Below are positions 32,888-41,352 of a stretch of 64,000 nt of DNA, one piece after another. Position 1 is the stretch's first letter. Every line of letters starts with the position of its first letter. A program made the translations under genes and the position numbers. The stretch covers positions 248,001-312,000 of the forward strand of contig NZ_MTSD02000001.1 in NCBI RefSeq assembly GCF_001995095.2, in the 5' to 3' direction. The notes under the pieces are model-generated. The model did not search any database. It saw only the letters and a list, made by a program, of their open reading frames with translations, and was not told the origin of the DNA. Source of the stretch: Oceanospirillum linum (lineage in GTDB: Bacteria; Pseudomonadota; Gammaproteobacteria; Pseudomonadales; Halomonadaceae).

Positions 32888-34822
32888 TTAATTCGCCCGG
32901 TTAGGTTGATAACGGAATTTCAAAAACTTCTGAGCGTCACTGAGAATCTGGAACGCTTCTTTCAGGTTGCGTCGCTCAAAGTGGGACATATTTTCAGGCT
33001 CAATATTATTATCCGGCTCCTGCTCAGCCTCAATATCCAGAGCCTGATGTCGAGTACGTACCCGGGAGATAAATTCCATCGCATCCCGGAGATCCGGCCC
33101 ACGGCCGGGCGGAAGAATTTCAGCTTCAATCACATCATCCAGACGATCAAATGAATTCTGCGCTCTGGAACCCACGGCCAAAGCATGAACCCGAATCAGG
33201 TCAGCCAGTGGCGCTGTTCCCCGACGCTTCAGGTTAATCGAGTTTTTATGCTGACCATCCTGCTCCATCACAAATGTCTTAAAAAAGCCCAGAGGCGGTG
33301 TACGGTTCAGGGCATTGCGTGCCATACAGGCAAGGAAGCGCTGACTACGTCGGGCCCGGCGACTGATCAGGGCCTGAAGCTGATCGGCCCACTCCGTACG
33401 TCCCCAGACACCATCAAGGTCAAAAAAGATATTACTGTTCAGCAGCGATTCAGGTGTCGGGTTGTCGATCCAGTCGATAAAGTACTGCTCCCAAACCGAT
33501 TTTGGCTGACGCCATTGACGGTTTGTTGCCATCACATCACCTGTGCAATAGCTATAACCACAGGCAGCCAGTCCATCGCTAACGAAAGCGGCCAGCTCTC
33601 TGAAATACTCATCATGCAGTTTAGGATCAAAGCTATCATCCAGAATCATAGCGTTATCCTGATCGGTTACAATCAGCTGCTCATCCCGCGCCATGGACCC
33701 AAGGGCCATAAAACAGTAGGGCACTGGAGGAGGCCCAAATTTTTCCTCCCCTAGCTCAAGTAACCGTTGTTTAAAGCTACGGCCAATAACCGCCATGGCA
33801 GATCCAACCATGCGGGAATTAGCATCTTCATTCACCATACGTACAAAACTTGCCTGGACATCGCCATATAGTGATGCCAATTCCTCAACGGTTTGCTGCC
33901 GAAAAATACTACTGACCACAAACAGACTATTACGGGACTCGTAACGCACCAGATCTGACAGAGCAATGACGCCAACAGGCCGACCTTTTTTTAGTACAGG
34001 CAGGTGGTGCACATTCGTTCTTAACATGGTGAGCATCGCCTCAAAAACGTACTCATCACTGTTAATCATCACCAGCCCCTGTGACATAATCTCTTCTACT
34101 GGTGTATCAAAAGGCAGTCCTTGAGAGACAACCCGGGTACGCAGATCCCGGTCCGTTATAATGCCGCAAACCTTATGCTCACTGCCATCTGAAGCTGAGA
34201 CCAGAGCCTGGCGACGATCAAAACTTTCCTCCGACTCATTCGGGTCACTGGCCTCTGTTTGCAGGATAAGTAAAGATGAGACGCCTTCATCCGTCATCAA
34301 CCCGGCAGCCTGTTGGACAGTAGCCGCACTGGAAATTAAAACCGGCTCACGGCTTATCAGGGCCGTAATGCGGGAAGTCAGAAGCTCATTCGCATCTTCC
34401 CGGCGGGATACAGCCTGCCGCAATCTTGACTGATCACCAACCTCAAAAAAATCTGCAAACTCTTCATGCTCATCAAACAGAGCGCGGAATGCTGCTTCCG
34501 GAATAAAGTAGATCAGACAATCTTCAATCGCTTTAACGGGAAAACGGACTTTCTGCTGCATAAGCAAGCTCTGATAGGCAAACAGACCTCCTTCGCTCAT
34601 CCGGTTGTACAGCTCGCCGTTCCGTCGATAGATCTCAACTGCACCGCTGCGAACAATACAAAGATCCGATACCGCATCCCCTACCTCCAGAATTTGAGTA
34701 TCAGCTTTGTAATAGGAGATCTCGACCTGCCGGCTCAGGGCAGCCAATGTCGCCTCAGGCAGATTTTTAAACGGCACAAAGCGGCGCAGGAACTCATAAA
34801 CCTCAACCTGTTCAACTTCCAT
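32888..34822 (-). CDS. cNMP-binding/CBS/DUF294 nucleotidyltransferase-like protein
   Basis: A 644-residue cytosolic signalling protein. Order: cyclic-nucleotide-binding-like domain (residues about 15-130), two CBS domains (about 155-330), a GlnD-like DUF294 nucleotidyltransferase core (FMALGSMARDEQLIVTDQDN, the GS-x8-D-x-D metal motif intact) and a C-terminal helical domain. In other bacteria such genes flank acetate or solute symporters; here a BCCT transporter gene precedes it with a terminator in between. It forms an operon with the exonuclease, 3 bases apart. The modified target is unknown. Confidence 0.87.
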   Translation of the reverse strand: MEVEQVEVYEFLRRFVPFKNLPEATLAALSRQVEISYYKADTQILEVGDAVSDLCIVRSGAVEIYRRNGELYNRMSEGGLFAYQSLLMQQKVRFPVKAIEDCLIYFIPEAAFRALFDEHEEFADFFEVGDQSRLRQAVSRREDANELLTSRITALISREPVLISSAATVQQAAGLMTDEGVSSLLILQTEASDPNESEESFDRRQALVSASDGSEHKVCGIITDRDLRTRVVSQGLPFDTPVEEIMSQGLVMINSDEYVFEAMLTMLRTNVHHLPVLKKGRPVGVIALSDLVRYESRNSLFVVSSIFRQQTVEELASLYGDVQASFVRMVNEDANSRMVGSAMAVIGRSFKQRLLELGEEKFGPPPVPYCFMALGSMARDEQLIVTDQDNAMILDDSFDPKLHDEYFRELAAFVSDGLAACGYSYCTGDVMATNRQWRQPKSVWEQYFIDWIDNPTPESLLNSNIFFDLDGVWGRTEWADQLQALISRRARRSQRFLACMARNALNRTPPLGFFKTFVMEQDGQHKNSINLKRRGTAPLADLIRVHALAVGSRAQNSFDRLDDVIEAEILPPGRGPDLRDAMEFISRVRTRHQALDIEAEQEPDNNIEPENMSHFERRNLKEAFQILSDAQKFLKFRYQPNRAN

Positions 34823-34896
34823 TTCCCACCTCCGGATACTGCATACAGATATTATCTGAGCTTAAGTCGTCGCGAACATAATAATTCGATTACAAA

Positions 34897-34935
34897 CGAA
34901 AAAAGGGTAGGAACGCAATGCGCCCTACCCTTTTT
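34897..34935 (-). terminator. Terminator after the BCCT transporter
   Basis: Stem AGGGTAGG (34904-34911) with CCTACCCT (34924-34931), followed on the minus strand by a T-run. Confidence 0.8.
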
Positions 34936-34962
34936 ATCAAGCGATCTGAAACTTAACGAAGT

Positions 34963-36594
34963 TTAAACGCTCTTTGGCTCTGACGCCAAACCTTTAAGAA
35001 CCGATACAGAGGCAACCAGAAGCACAAAAGTGAATGGCAAGCCAGTGGATACGGCCATCGCCTGCAGAGCAGTCAAACCACCGCCCAGAATCAGAGCAAT
35101 CGCTACCAGTCCTTCAAAGGTACACCAGAAGACACGCTGCGGCTTAGGTGAATCCACTTTACCACCGGCAGAAATAGCATCAATAACCAGGGAACCTGAA
35201 TCAGAGGAGGTTACAAAGAACACAATTACCAGCACAATAGCAATTAAAGAGGTGATCTCTGACAGTGGCAACACATCCAGCATCAGGAAAAGTTTGATCG
35301 GCAGGTCTGCCTGACTAACGGCCTGATAACCATCGTTCACCAGCTGACTGATCGCAGTACCGCCAAAAGCGGTCATCCAAAGCACACAAGCCAGGGAAGG
35401 GATCAGCAGTACAGAGATCATAAACTCACGCACAGTACGACCACGGGAAACACGGGCGATAAACATACCAACAAAAGGAGACCAGGAGATCCACCATGCC
35501 CAGTAGAAAGCAGTCCAGCCTGAGGCAAAGTTGGCATCTTCACGACCCACAGGGTTGGCCAGTGCAGGCAAGTGCTGTACATAAGAAACCAGATTACTGA
35601 AGAAACCGGTCAGAATCGCGAGGGTTGGGCCAACAAAAATGACAAAAAGAAGCAATAATGCAGCCAGAACCATATTGATCTCAGACAGGCGTTTAACACC
35701 CGCGTCCAGACCTGCCAGCACAGAGATCATTGCCAGACCGGTAATGCCGATAACCAACAGCACATTCGTCGTCGATCCCATCGGCACATCAAACAGATAG
35801 TTCAGACCCGCTCCAGCCTGTGATGCCCCAAGCCCTAAAGAAGTTGCTAAACCGAACAGGGTCGCAAATACCGCCAGAATATCGATGATATGGCCTGGCC
35901 AGCCCCAAACACGCTCACCCAGAAGAGGGTAAAAAACGGAACGCATCGTCAAAGGCAAGCCTTTGTTGAAAGAGAACAACGCCAACCCTAAAGCAAGAAT
36001 CGCATAGATTGCCCACGGGTGCAGTCCCCAGTGATAAATCGTTGCAGCCATACCCAGGGATGCAGCTGCTTCAGCATCACCTGCCGCGCCACCCAAAGGA
36101 GCCCAGTCGGTACGCACGCCATTCTCCATGCTGATACCGCCCATTGATGATGCGAAGTGAGACATAGGCTCAGACACACCATAAAACATCAGGCCGATAC
36201 CCATACCGGCAGCGAACAGCATCGCAAACCAGCCAGCATAAGTGTAATCCGGTGTCGCCTCTGTTCCGCCTAATCGTACCTTGCCCAGTGGCGAGAAGAT
36301 CAGAAACAGGCAGATCAGAACAAAAATGTTTCCAGCACTGATGAAAAACCAGTCCAGATTGGTGGTTAACCAGCTGCGCATAGAGCCAAATACAGGTGCA
36401 ACCTGTGACTGGAACATTAATGTCAGCAGTACAAAAGCAACAATAGTAAGACCGGAAATCATAAAGACCCGGTTGTGGATATCGAGACCAAACGGCCCGA
36501 TTTGCAGCGCGACATTATCCTGACCGACCTGGTAATCCGTATTAATCGGATTAACCTCGCCATCAGGAGTCATAATATCGTTTTTATCACTCAT
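34963..36594 (-). CDS. BCCT family osmolyte transporter
   Basis: A 543-residue inner-membrane transporter of the betaine/carnitine/choline family with about 12 membrane segments. Signature pieces: GIGLMFYGVSEPMSHF, WGLHPWAIYAILALGLALF, and FYWAWWISWSPFVGMFIARVSRGRTVREF with its tryptophan-rich binding-site motif. It probably takes up glycine betaine, choline or DMSP with Na+ or H+, fitting a marine life style. No betIBA genes are adjacent, so the substrate is open. Confidence 0.88.
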   Translation of the reverse strand: MSDKNDIMTPDGEVNPINTDYQVGQDNVALQIGPFGLDIHNRVFMISGLTIVAFVLLTLMFQSQVAPVFGSMRSWLTTNLDWFFISAGNIFVLICLFLIFSPLGKVRLGGTEATPDYTYAGWFAMLFAAGMGIGLMFYGVSEPMSHFASSMGGISMENGVRTDWAPLGGAAGDAEAAASLGMAATIYHWGLHPWAIYAILALGLALFSFNKGLPLTMRSVFYPLLGERVWGWPGHIIDILAVFATLFGLATSLGLGASQAGAGLNYLFDVPMGSTTNVLLVIGITGLAMISVLAGLDAGVKRLSEINMVLAALLLLFVIFVGPTLAILTGFFSNLVSYVQHLPALANPVGREDANFASGWTAFYWAWWISWSPFVGMFIARVSRGRTVREFMISVLLIPSLACVLWMTAFGGTAISQLVNDGYQAVSQADLPIKLFLMLDVLPLSEITSLIAIVLVIVFFVTSSDSGSLVIDAISAGGKVDSPKPQRVFWCTFEGLVAIALILGGGLTALQAMAVSTGLPFTFVLLVASVSVLKGLASEPKSV

Positions 36595-36859
36595 GAATTT
36601 AGCCTTCTCAATAAGTATTTGGTTTCTGCACTGTGACGGCTACTTAAAGGCTCTCCACCCAATAGTGATGGCCATGTAAAGACATGGATCAGGACGTTTA
36701 CAAAGTCATTAAGATAGAAGAAAAGCACAGAAAAACCGAGATAGGAAATTACTTACATACCTAATCATTATAGCACAAAGATATTTTTTCTGGGATCGGA
36801 AAAGTCAAAAATACTGTCCAGCCAGTCAGTTAGCCCTAATAAAGTCTGTCTAATAATGA

Positions 36860-37639
36860 TCAGCCACGTACTTTGTACCAAAGGCGCTCCAAGATCAGCA
36901 TTGCATCCTGTGCCTGTTGTAGCCCCAGTTCAAACATCGAAGGGGACAGATGACAAAAAGCGGGCAATCGATGAATTAATTGCACATCAATGCCGCAGTA
37001 GCGATATAAACCCGCAGCATCAAACCAGGGATTTCCAATCCCGGCATACTCCCAATCAATCAGAACCAACCGGCCATCCTGCCAGCAACAGTTTCCGGGG
37101 TGCAGGTCATGATGGGTATAACACTCAGGTACCTCAGGTAACGAAGCAAACAGTTGCACTAATCGTTCAAGCAGCTCAAGCCAGCCGACCGGGTGGGATT
37201 CACGATTTAAGCAACGCTGATAGTCCTGAAACAAACCGGGGTAGCTGATGAGGGCAACCTGGCGCAGTTCAGCCTCCGGCAAGGGCAGCTGCTGGAGAGA
37301 CTCAACCGCCCGGAGCAGGTGCTGAGCCAAGGGGCCAGACAGCGCCTCCGGCCCAAGCCCCAAGCCATGATGACGCATAACACACCACCCCAAGTCCGGG
37401 CGATTACAGATAACAGACATTGCCCAATCGCAATCCGCCAACTGCTGCAGCACACAAGCCTCACGTTCGCGGGAGACACCAAAAACCAACTTATCTGAAG
37501 CATTAATACGTAAAACGAGAACCTGCCGACCATTACTGCCTTTATACAACCAGTTACTGGTCCCAAGCTGACTCAAAGGCATCCAGTGCACCTTGGAGTT
37601 CAGTTGCTGATTAACCTGTTCAAAAATAGCGTTGTGCAT
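36860..37639 (-). CDS. APH-family kinase, probable thiamine kinase
   Basis: A 259-residue small-molecule kinase with the choline/aminoglycoside phosphotransferase fold. Catalytic loop YTHHDLHPGNCCW (Asp and Asn) and metal motif LVLIDWEYAGIGNPWFDAA are intact. The IDWEYAG form is shared by choline kinases and by E. coli ThiK. The gene is divergent from thiBPQ, 350 bases away, so phosphorylation of imported thiamine is the likeliest role. Choline kinase is the alternative. Start ATG at 37639. Confidence 0.68.
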   Translation of the reverse strand: MHNAIFEQVNQQLNSKVHWMPLSQLGTSNWLYKGSNGRQVLVLRINASDKLVFGVSREREACVLQQLADCDWAMSVICNRPDLGWCVMRHHGLGLGPEALSGPLAQHLLRAVESLQQLPLPEAELRQVALISYPGLFQDYQRCLNRESHPVGWLELLERLVQLFASLPEVPECYTHHDLHPGNCCWQDGRLVLIDWEYAGIGNPWFDAAGLYRYCGIDVQLIHRLPAFCHLSPSMFELGLQQAQDAMLILERLWYKVRG

Positions 37640-37989
37640 AGCGAGTCCAACAAGTTTCCGATATGATTCACGGCATTAAATCCGATCCGGTCGGGTGGTG
37701 ATCAGTACGGTATTCTGCACCTGTTTATTATTTCAGATGCATGCGCTGACAACTCAGTCTGAATATACCTGCAGCACCGGTGTGAGTGTGTCATCCGGTT
37801 AGTGTGGGCAACAAGTCATGTACACGCAATAAAGAATGGCTGACGGCATACTCAAATATAACCATATGGGCAAGAAACAACCCGGATCATAAGCTTCCGG
37901 AAAAGGTTTCGTGCCTGACTTTTTGTTGCTTCCTGCCAAACCGGTTCACAACCTCTTTAGTCTTGCTCCCTCAAGAAGGAAAGTACGTA
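37640..37989. other. Divergent region kinase/thiB
   Basis: No gene is supported. I looked for a TPP riboswitch (CTGAGA and ACCTGATCTGGATAAT-like elements) before thiB and saw none on either strand. Confidence 0.5.
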
Positions 37990-39012
37990 ATGGGTCGATT
38001 TACATTCCAGACATTCAAAATCCGCATCAGTAATATGCTGATCACGGCGGCAGCTCTGCTGTTTCTTTCGCAGACTCAGGCCGCTGATAAGCCAGAGCTC
38101 ACTGTTTACACCTATGATTCTTTTATTTCTGAGTGGGGGCCGGGCCCACAGTTACAAAAAGCCTTTGAGGCTAACTGTGAATGCAGCCTCAAGTTTATCG
38201 CCGTAGAAGATGGTGTCAGCATTCTGAATCGCACCCGCATCGAAGGTAAAAAAACCAAAGCAGATGTGTTGCTCGGTCTTGATAACGCACTGATAGAAAC
38301 AACCCGTCAACTGGGCCTTGTCCAGCAGCACAATACCAACCTGTCAGGGTTATCCGCTCACCTGAACTGGTCTGATAAGCACTTTGTACCTTTCGATTAC
38401 GGTTATTTCGCGTTTATTTATGACAGTAATAAGACCCCAGTGCCCGTAACATCTCTGGAAGAACTCATTCAGTCTGATGCTCAGGTGATCTATCAGGACC
38501 CACGCACCAGTACACCTGGCCAGGGTTTTATGACCTGGATGAAAGCCGTTTACGGCGACAATGCACCGGCACAATGGCAAAAACTGGCAGGTCATACGGT
38601 CACTGTAACCAAAGGCTGGTGGGAAGCCTACAGCATGTTTCTTGAAGGCGGCAGTGACTACGTACTCAGTTACACCACTTCTCCGGCTTACCACCTCATC
38701 GCGGAAGGAAAGAGTCAATATAAAGCAGCACTATTTAAAGAGGGCCATATTGCCCAAACCGAAGTGGCGGCCATCAGTCGCTATAGTGATCAACCTGAGT
38801 TAGCCAATCAGTTCCTGAGCTTTCTGATCTCACCGGAAGCTCAGAAGATCATCCCCGTCACAAACTGGATGCTACCGGTTATTGATCATGCCGAGTTACC
38901 TGAAGCATTCGACCAGTTGATACAGCCTGAAACCATAGGCTTCACACCAGAGCAACTGGCCAGTAACCGCAATCAATGGTTACGTGAATGGCGCCAGGCT
39001 GCCAGCCAGTAA
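37990..39012 (+). CDS. thiB: Thiamine ABC transporter, substrate-binding protein
   Basis: A 340-residue periplasmic protein that binds thiamine and its phosphates. A signal peptide covers residues about 1-32 (MLITAAALLFLSQTQAAD). LTVYTYDSFISEWGPG, FVPFDYGYFAFIYD, YQDPRTSTPGQGFMTWM, TKGWWEAYSMFLEGGSDYVLS-like and the final VTNWMLPVI match ThiB. I choose the ATG at 37990 because the signal peptide begins just after it and AAGGAAAG lies upstream. First gene of thiBPQ. Confidence 0.9.
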   Translation: MGRFTFQTFKIRISNMLITAAALLFLSQTQAADKPELTVYTYDSFISEWGPGPQLQKAFEANCECSLKFIAVEDGVSILNRTRIEGKKTKADVLLGLDNALIETTRQLGLVQQHNTNLSGLSAHLNWSDKHFVPFDYGYFAFIYDSNKTPVPVTSLEELIQSDAQVIYQDPRTSTPGQGFMTWMKAVYGDNAPAQWQKLAGHTVTVTKGWWEAYSMFLEGGSDYVLSYTTSPAYHLIAEGKSQYKAALFKEGHIAQTEVAAISRYSDQPELANQFLSFLISPEAQKIIPVTNWMLPVIDHAELPEAFDQLIQPETIGFTPEQLASNRNQWLREWRQAASQ

Positions 39013-39029
39013 CCCGCCGGAAAAGCAAC

Positions 39030-40652
39030 ATGACACATATCTCAGACAGCCGATGGCTAAAGTCGGCTGCTGTTGTCGCCTACAGTCTGGTCATACTGAT
39101 AACTACTCTGGCCTTTTATGGTCTGATCGGCTTTGATGGTGCTCACTTGCAGGTAGGGCTTCTGACAGATCCCTATATTCTGCAGATTCTGAGCTTCTCC
39201 CTAAAGCAGGCAGGACTGAGTGCCTTACTGTCCGTCGCCTTAGCGCTACCGGTGGCCAGAGCGCTGCACTTTATGCCACAACTGGTAGCCAAAAAAGCTT
39301 TTCTGAGTCTCTGCTTGCTGAGCTTTGTAATGCCAACACTGGTACTTATTACCGGTCTGGTTTCGCTGATGGGGCGCACAGGCCTTATCACTCCCATTCT
39401 GCCGAATGACTGGAATCTCTATGGGCTGAATGGCATTCTTATCGCCCATATTTATCTCAATACACCACTGGCGATACGGGTACTGAGCCAGCAGATGGCT
39501 CATATTCCAGATACCAGTTGGCGACTGGCCCGCCAGCTCAGATTCAGCCGTTGGCAGCAGTTCACTCATGTTGAGTGGCCCGCAATCAAACCCAGTCTCT
39601 TAATGCTGCTGGGGTTTATTTTTGTACTCTGCTTTAACAGCTTTGCCGTCGTATTAGCTCTGGGGGGCGGCCCCGGTTCCACGACCTTAGAAGTCGCCAT
39701 CTATCAGGCTTTAAAATATGACTTCAACTTAAGCGAGGCTCTGACTCTGGCCTGGCTGCAATTTACACTGGCCGGACTGATCTTTGCACTCATCGCCCGA
39801 ATGGGGAAACTCAACTGGCTAAGCGCAGACACCAGCAGTCAACGCTGGCAACCCGTCCTGGGAAGGCGGAGCCAACACCTGCACCGTATTTTTTATTACC
39901 TCAGCTGGGGCGCTTTATTACTGCCATTACTGGCGCTATTACCAACAGTAAGTGAGGCAAAACTCAGCAACATTGATTTGCCCGGACTGCTTCAGGCGGC
40001 CTTTTTCTCATTACTGCTGGGCTTTGCTGCTGCAATACTGGCGATGCTTCTGGCCTGGCTACTGCTGATACCGATCAGACGTGCCAGCCTGAATCGTCTT
40101 GAGAATCAGCGTGTTGTACTTCAGTGGCTGGCGACACATACATTAGTAGCCCCAGCCATGGTGCTATCGACCGGTCTCTATATTCTGCTGCTACCAAGAA
40201 TCGATTTAGATCACTGGGGAATGTGCTGGCTGATATTCATCAATAGCGTACTTTTACTGCCCTTTGTTATTGCTCAGCTTAAACCACGGCTACTGCAGTT
40301 CGACCTGCAATACGGGCGATTAAGTGCCAATCTTAAACTAAGCATTTCAGATCACTTCAGTGTTATCTGGCCTTTCATTCGCTCAGTAACCAAAGGGAGT
40401 TTTGCGCTGGCACTACTACTGGCACTTGGCGATGTTGCGGTTTTCTCTATTTTTGGTAACAACACCTTCGCCACACTCCCCTGGCTGATTTATGGTTACG
40501 CGGGTAGCTACCGTATGGCGGAAGCCGCTCTGGCCTCTCTGCTTCTGCTGGCAATCTGCGCACTTCTGGTCTTTATATTCGAGCGTCACCAAAAGACACA
40601 GACAGCCACTTCTGCCTCTGACAAGATGACCAGGACCCCGAAAAATGACTGA
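39030..40652 (+). CDS. thiP: Thiamine ABC transporter, permease
   Basis: A 540-residue permease with two fused binding-protein-dependent transport units of six membrane segments each. The first EAA loop is WRLARQLRFSRWQQFTHVEWP, and a second, weaker one lies near ANLKLSISDHFSVIWP. Length matches ThiP (about 536). The gene starts 17 bases after thiB and overlaps thiQ by 8. Confidence 0.9.
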   Translation: MTHISDSRWLKSAAVVAYSLVILITTLAFYGLIGFDGAHLQVGLLTDPYILQILSFSLKQAGLSALLSVALALPVARALHFMPQLVAKKAFLSLCLLSFVMPTLVLITGLVSLMGRTGLITPILPNDWNLYGLNGILIAHIYLNTPLAIRVLSQQMAHIPDTSWRLARQLRFSRWQQFTHVEWPAIKPSLLMLLGFIFVLCFNSFAVVLALGGGPGSTTLEVAIYQALKYDFNLSEALTLAWLQFTLAGLIFALIARMGKLNWLSADTSSQRWQPVLGRRSQHLHRIFYYLSWGALLLPLLALLPTVSEAKLSNIDLPGLLQAAFFSLLLGFAAAILAMLLAWLLLIPIRRASLNRLENQRVVLQWLATHTLVAPAMVLSTGLYILLLPRIDLDHWGMCWLIFINSVLLLPFVIAQLKPRLLQFDLQYGRLSANLKLSISDHFSVIWPFIRSVTKGSFALALLLALGDVAVFSIFGNNTFATLPWLIYGYAGSYRMAEAALASLLLLAICALLVFIFERHQKTQTATSASDKMTRTPKND

Positions 40653-41331
40653 GATGATCAAACTGAGTGGAACAGATACCACACACAGCGCTGCGCCAGA
40701 AACTCAGGGACTGCTTGTGGATCAGCTGGTGGTTATACTGGATGGCTATCGACTGCAATACAATCTTCAGCTGGCTGCAGGTGAATGCCTGGCCATTCAG
40801 GGACGTAGTGGGGTTGGCAAAAGCACACTACTGAATACCTTAGCGGGTTTCGAAACCGCTAAAAGCGGACAGGTGCTCTGGCAGGGTAAAAACCTTCTGA
40901 GCCTCTCGGCCCAACAACGGCCTGTCAGTATGCTTTTCCAGGATCACAACCTGTTTGAACACCTGAGCGTCCTCGATAATCTGAAATTGGGCTTTAAGAT
41001 ACCGCCATCACGACAACAGCTGGAAGAAGCTGCTGCTGCACTGGATGTAGCCGATCAACTGGATAAACAACCGACAGAGCTATCAGGCGGGCAGCGCCAG
41101 CGTATCGGGTTGATCCGAACACTGCTCAGACCAGAGCCTCTGATTCTGCTGGATGAACCTTTTGCAGAGCTGGACCAGCACACCCGACGCAAAGCCGCCC
41201 ACTGGACAGCAGCAACAGCGAAAACACAGGGTAAGACTCTGATTTTGGTTACTCATCAGGATGAAGACGCTGAGCGTATTGCCGATCGAACCCTAGAGTT
41301 GGAGTACTCTCATAAAAAACTAGGAAAATAA
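40645..41331 (+). CDS. thiQ: Thiamine ABC transporter, ATPase
   Basis: A 228-residue ATPase. Walker A GRSGVGKST, Q-loop LFQDHNLFEHLSV, signature ELSGGQRQRIGLIRTLL, Walker B LILLDEPFAELD, and switch His in LVTHQDEDAE. It energises ThiP. The N-terminus is about 20 residues longer than E. coli ThiQ. It converges with the EAL protein gene at 41353, with only 21 bases between stops and no evident terminator. Confidence 0.9.
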   Translation: MTEMIKLSGTDTTHSAAPETQGLLVDQLVVILDGYRLQYNLQLAAGECLAIQGRSGVGKSTLLNTLAGFETAKSGQVLWQGKNLLSLSAQQRPVSMLFQDHNLFEHLSVLDNLKLGFKIPPSRQQLEEAAAALDVADQLDKQPTELSGGQRQRIGLIRTLLRPEPLILLDEPFAELDQHTRRKAAHWTAATAKTQGKTLILVTHQDEDAERIADRTLELEYSHKKLGK

Positions 41332-41352
41332 GAGACTAGAAACAAGCTTTCG

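Noticed and set aside
37640-37989. TPP riboswitch expected before thiBPQ
   Set aside because: The conserved CTGAGA and CCTGATCTGGATAAT-type segments are not visible.
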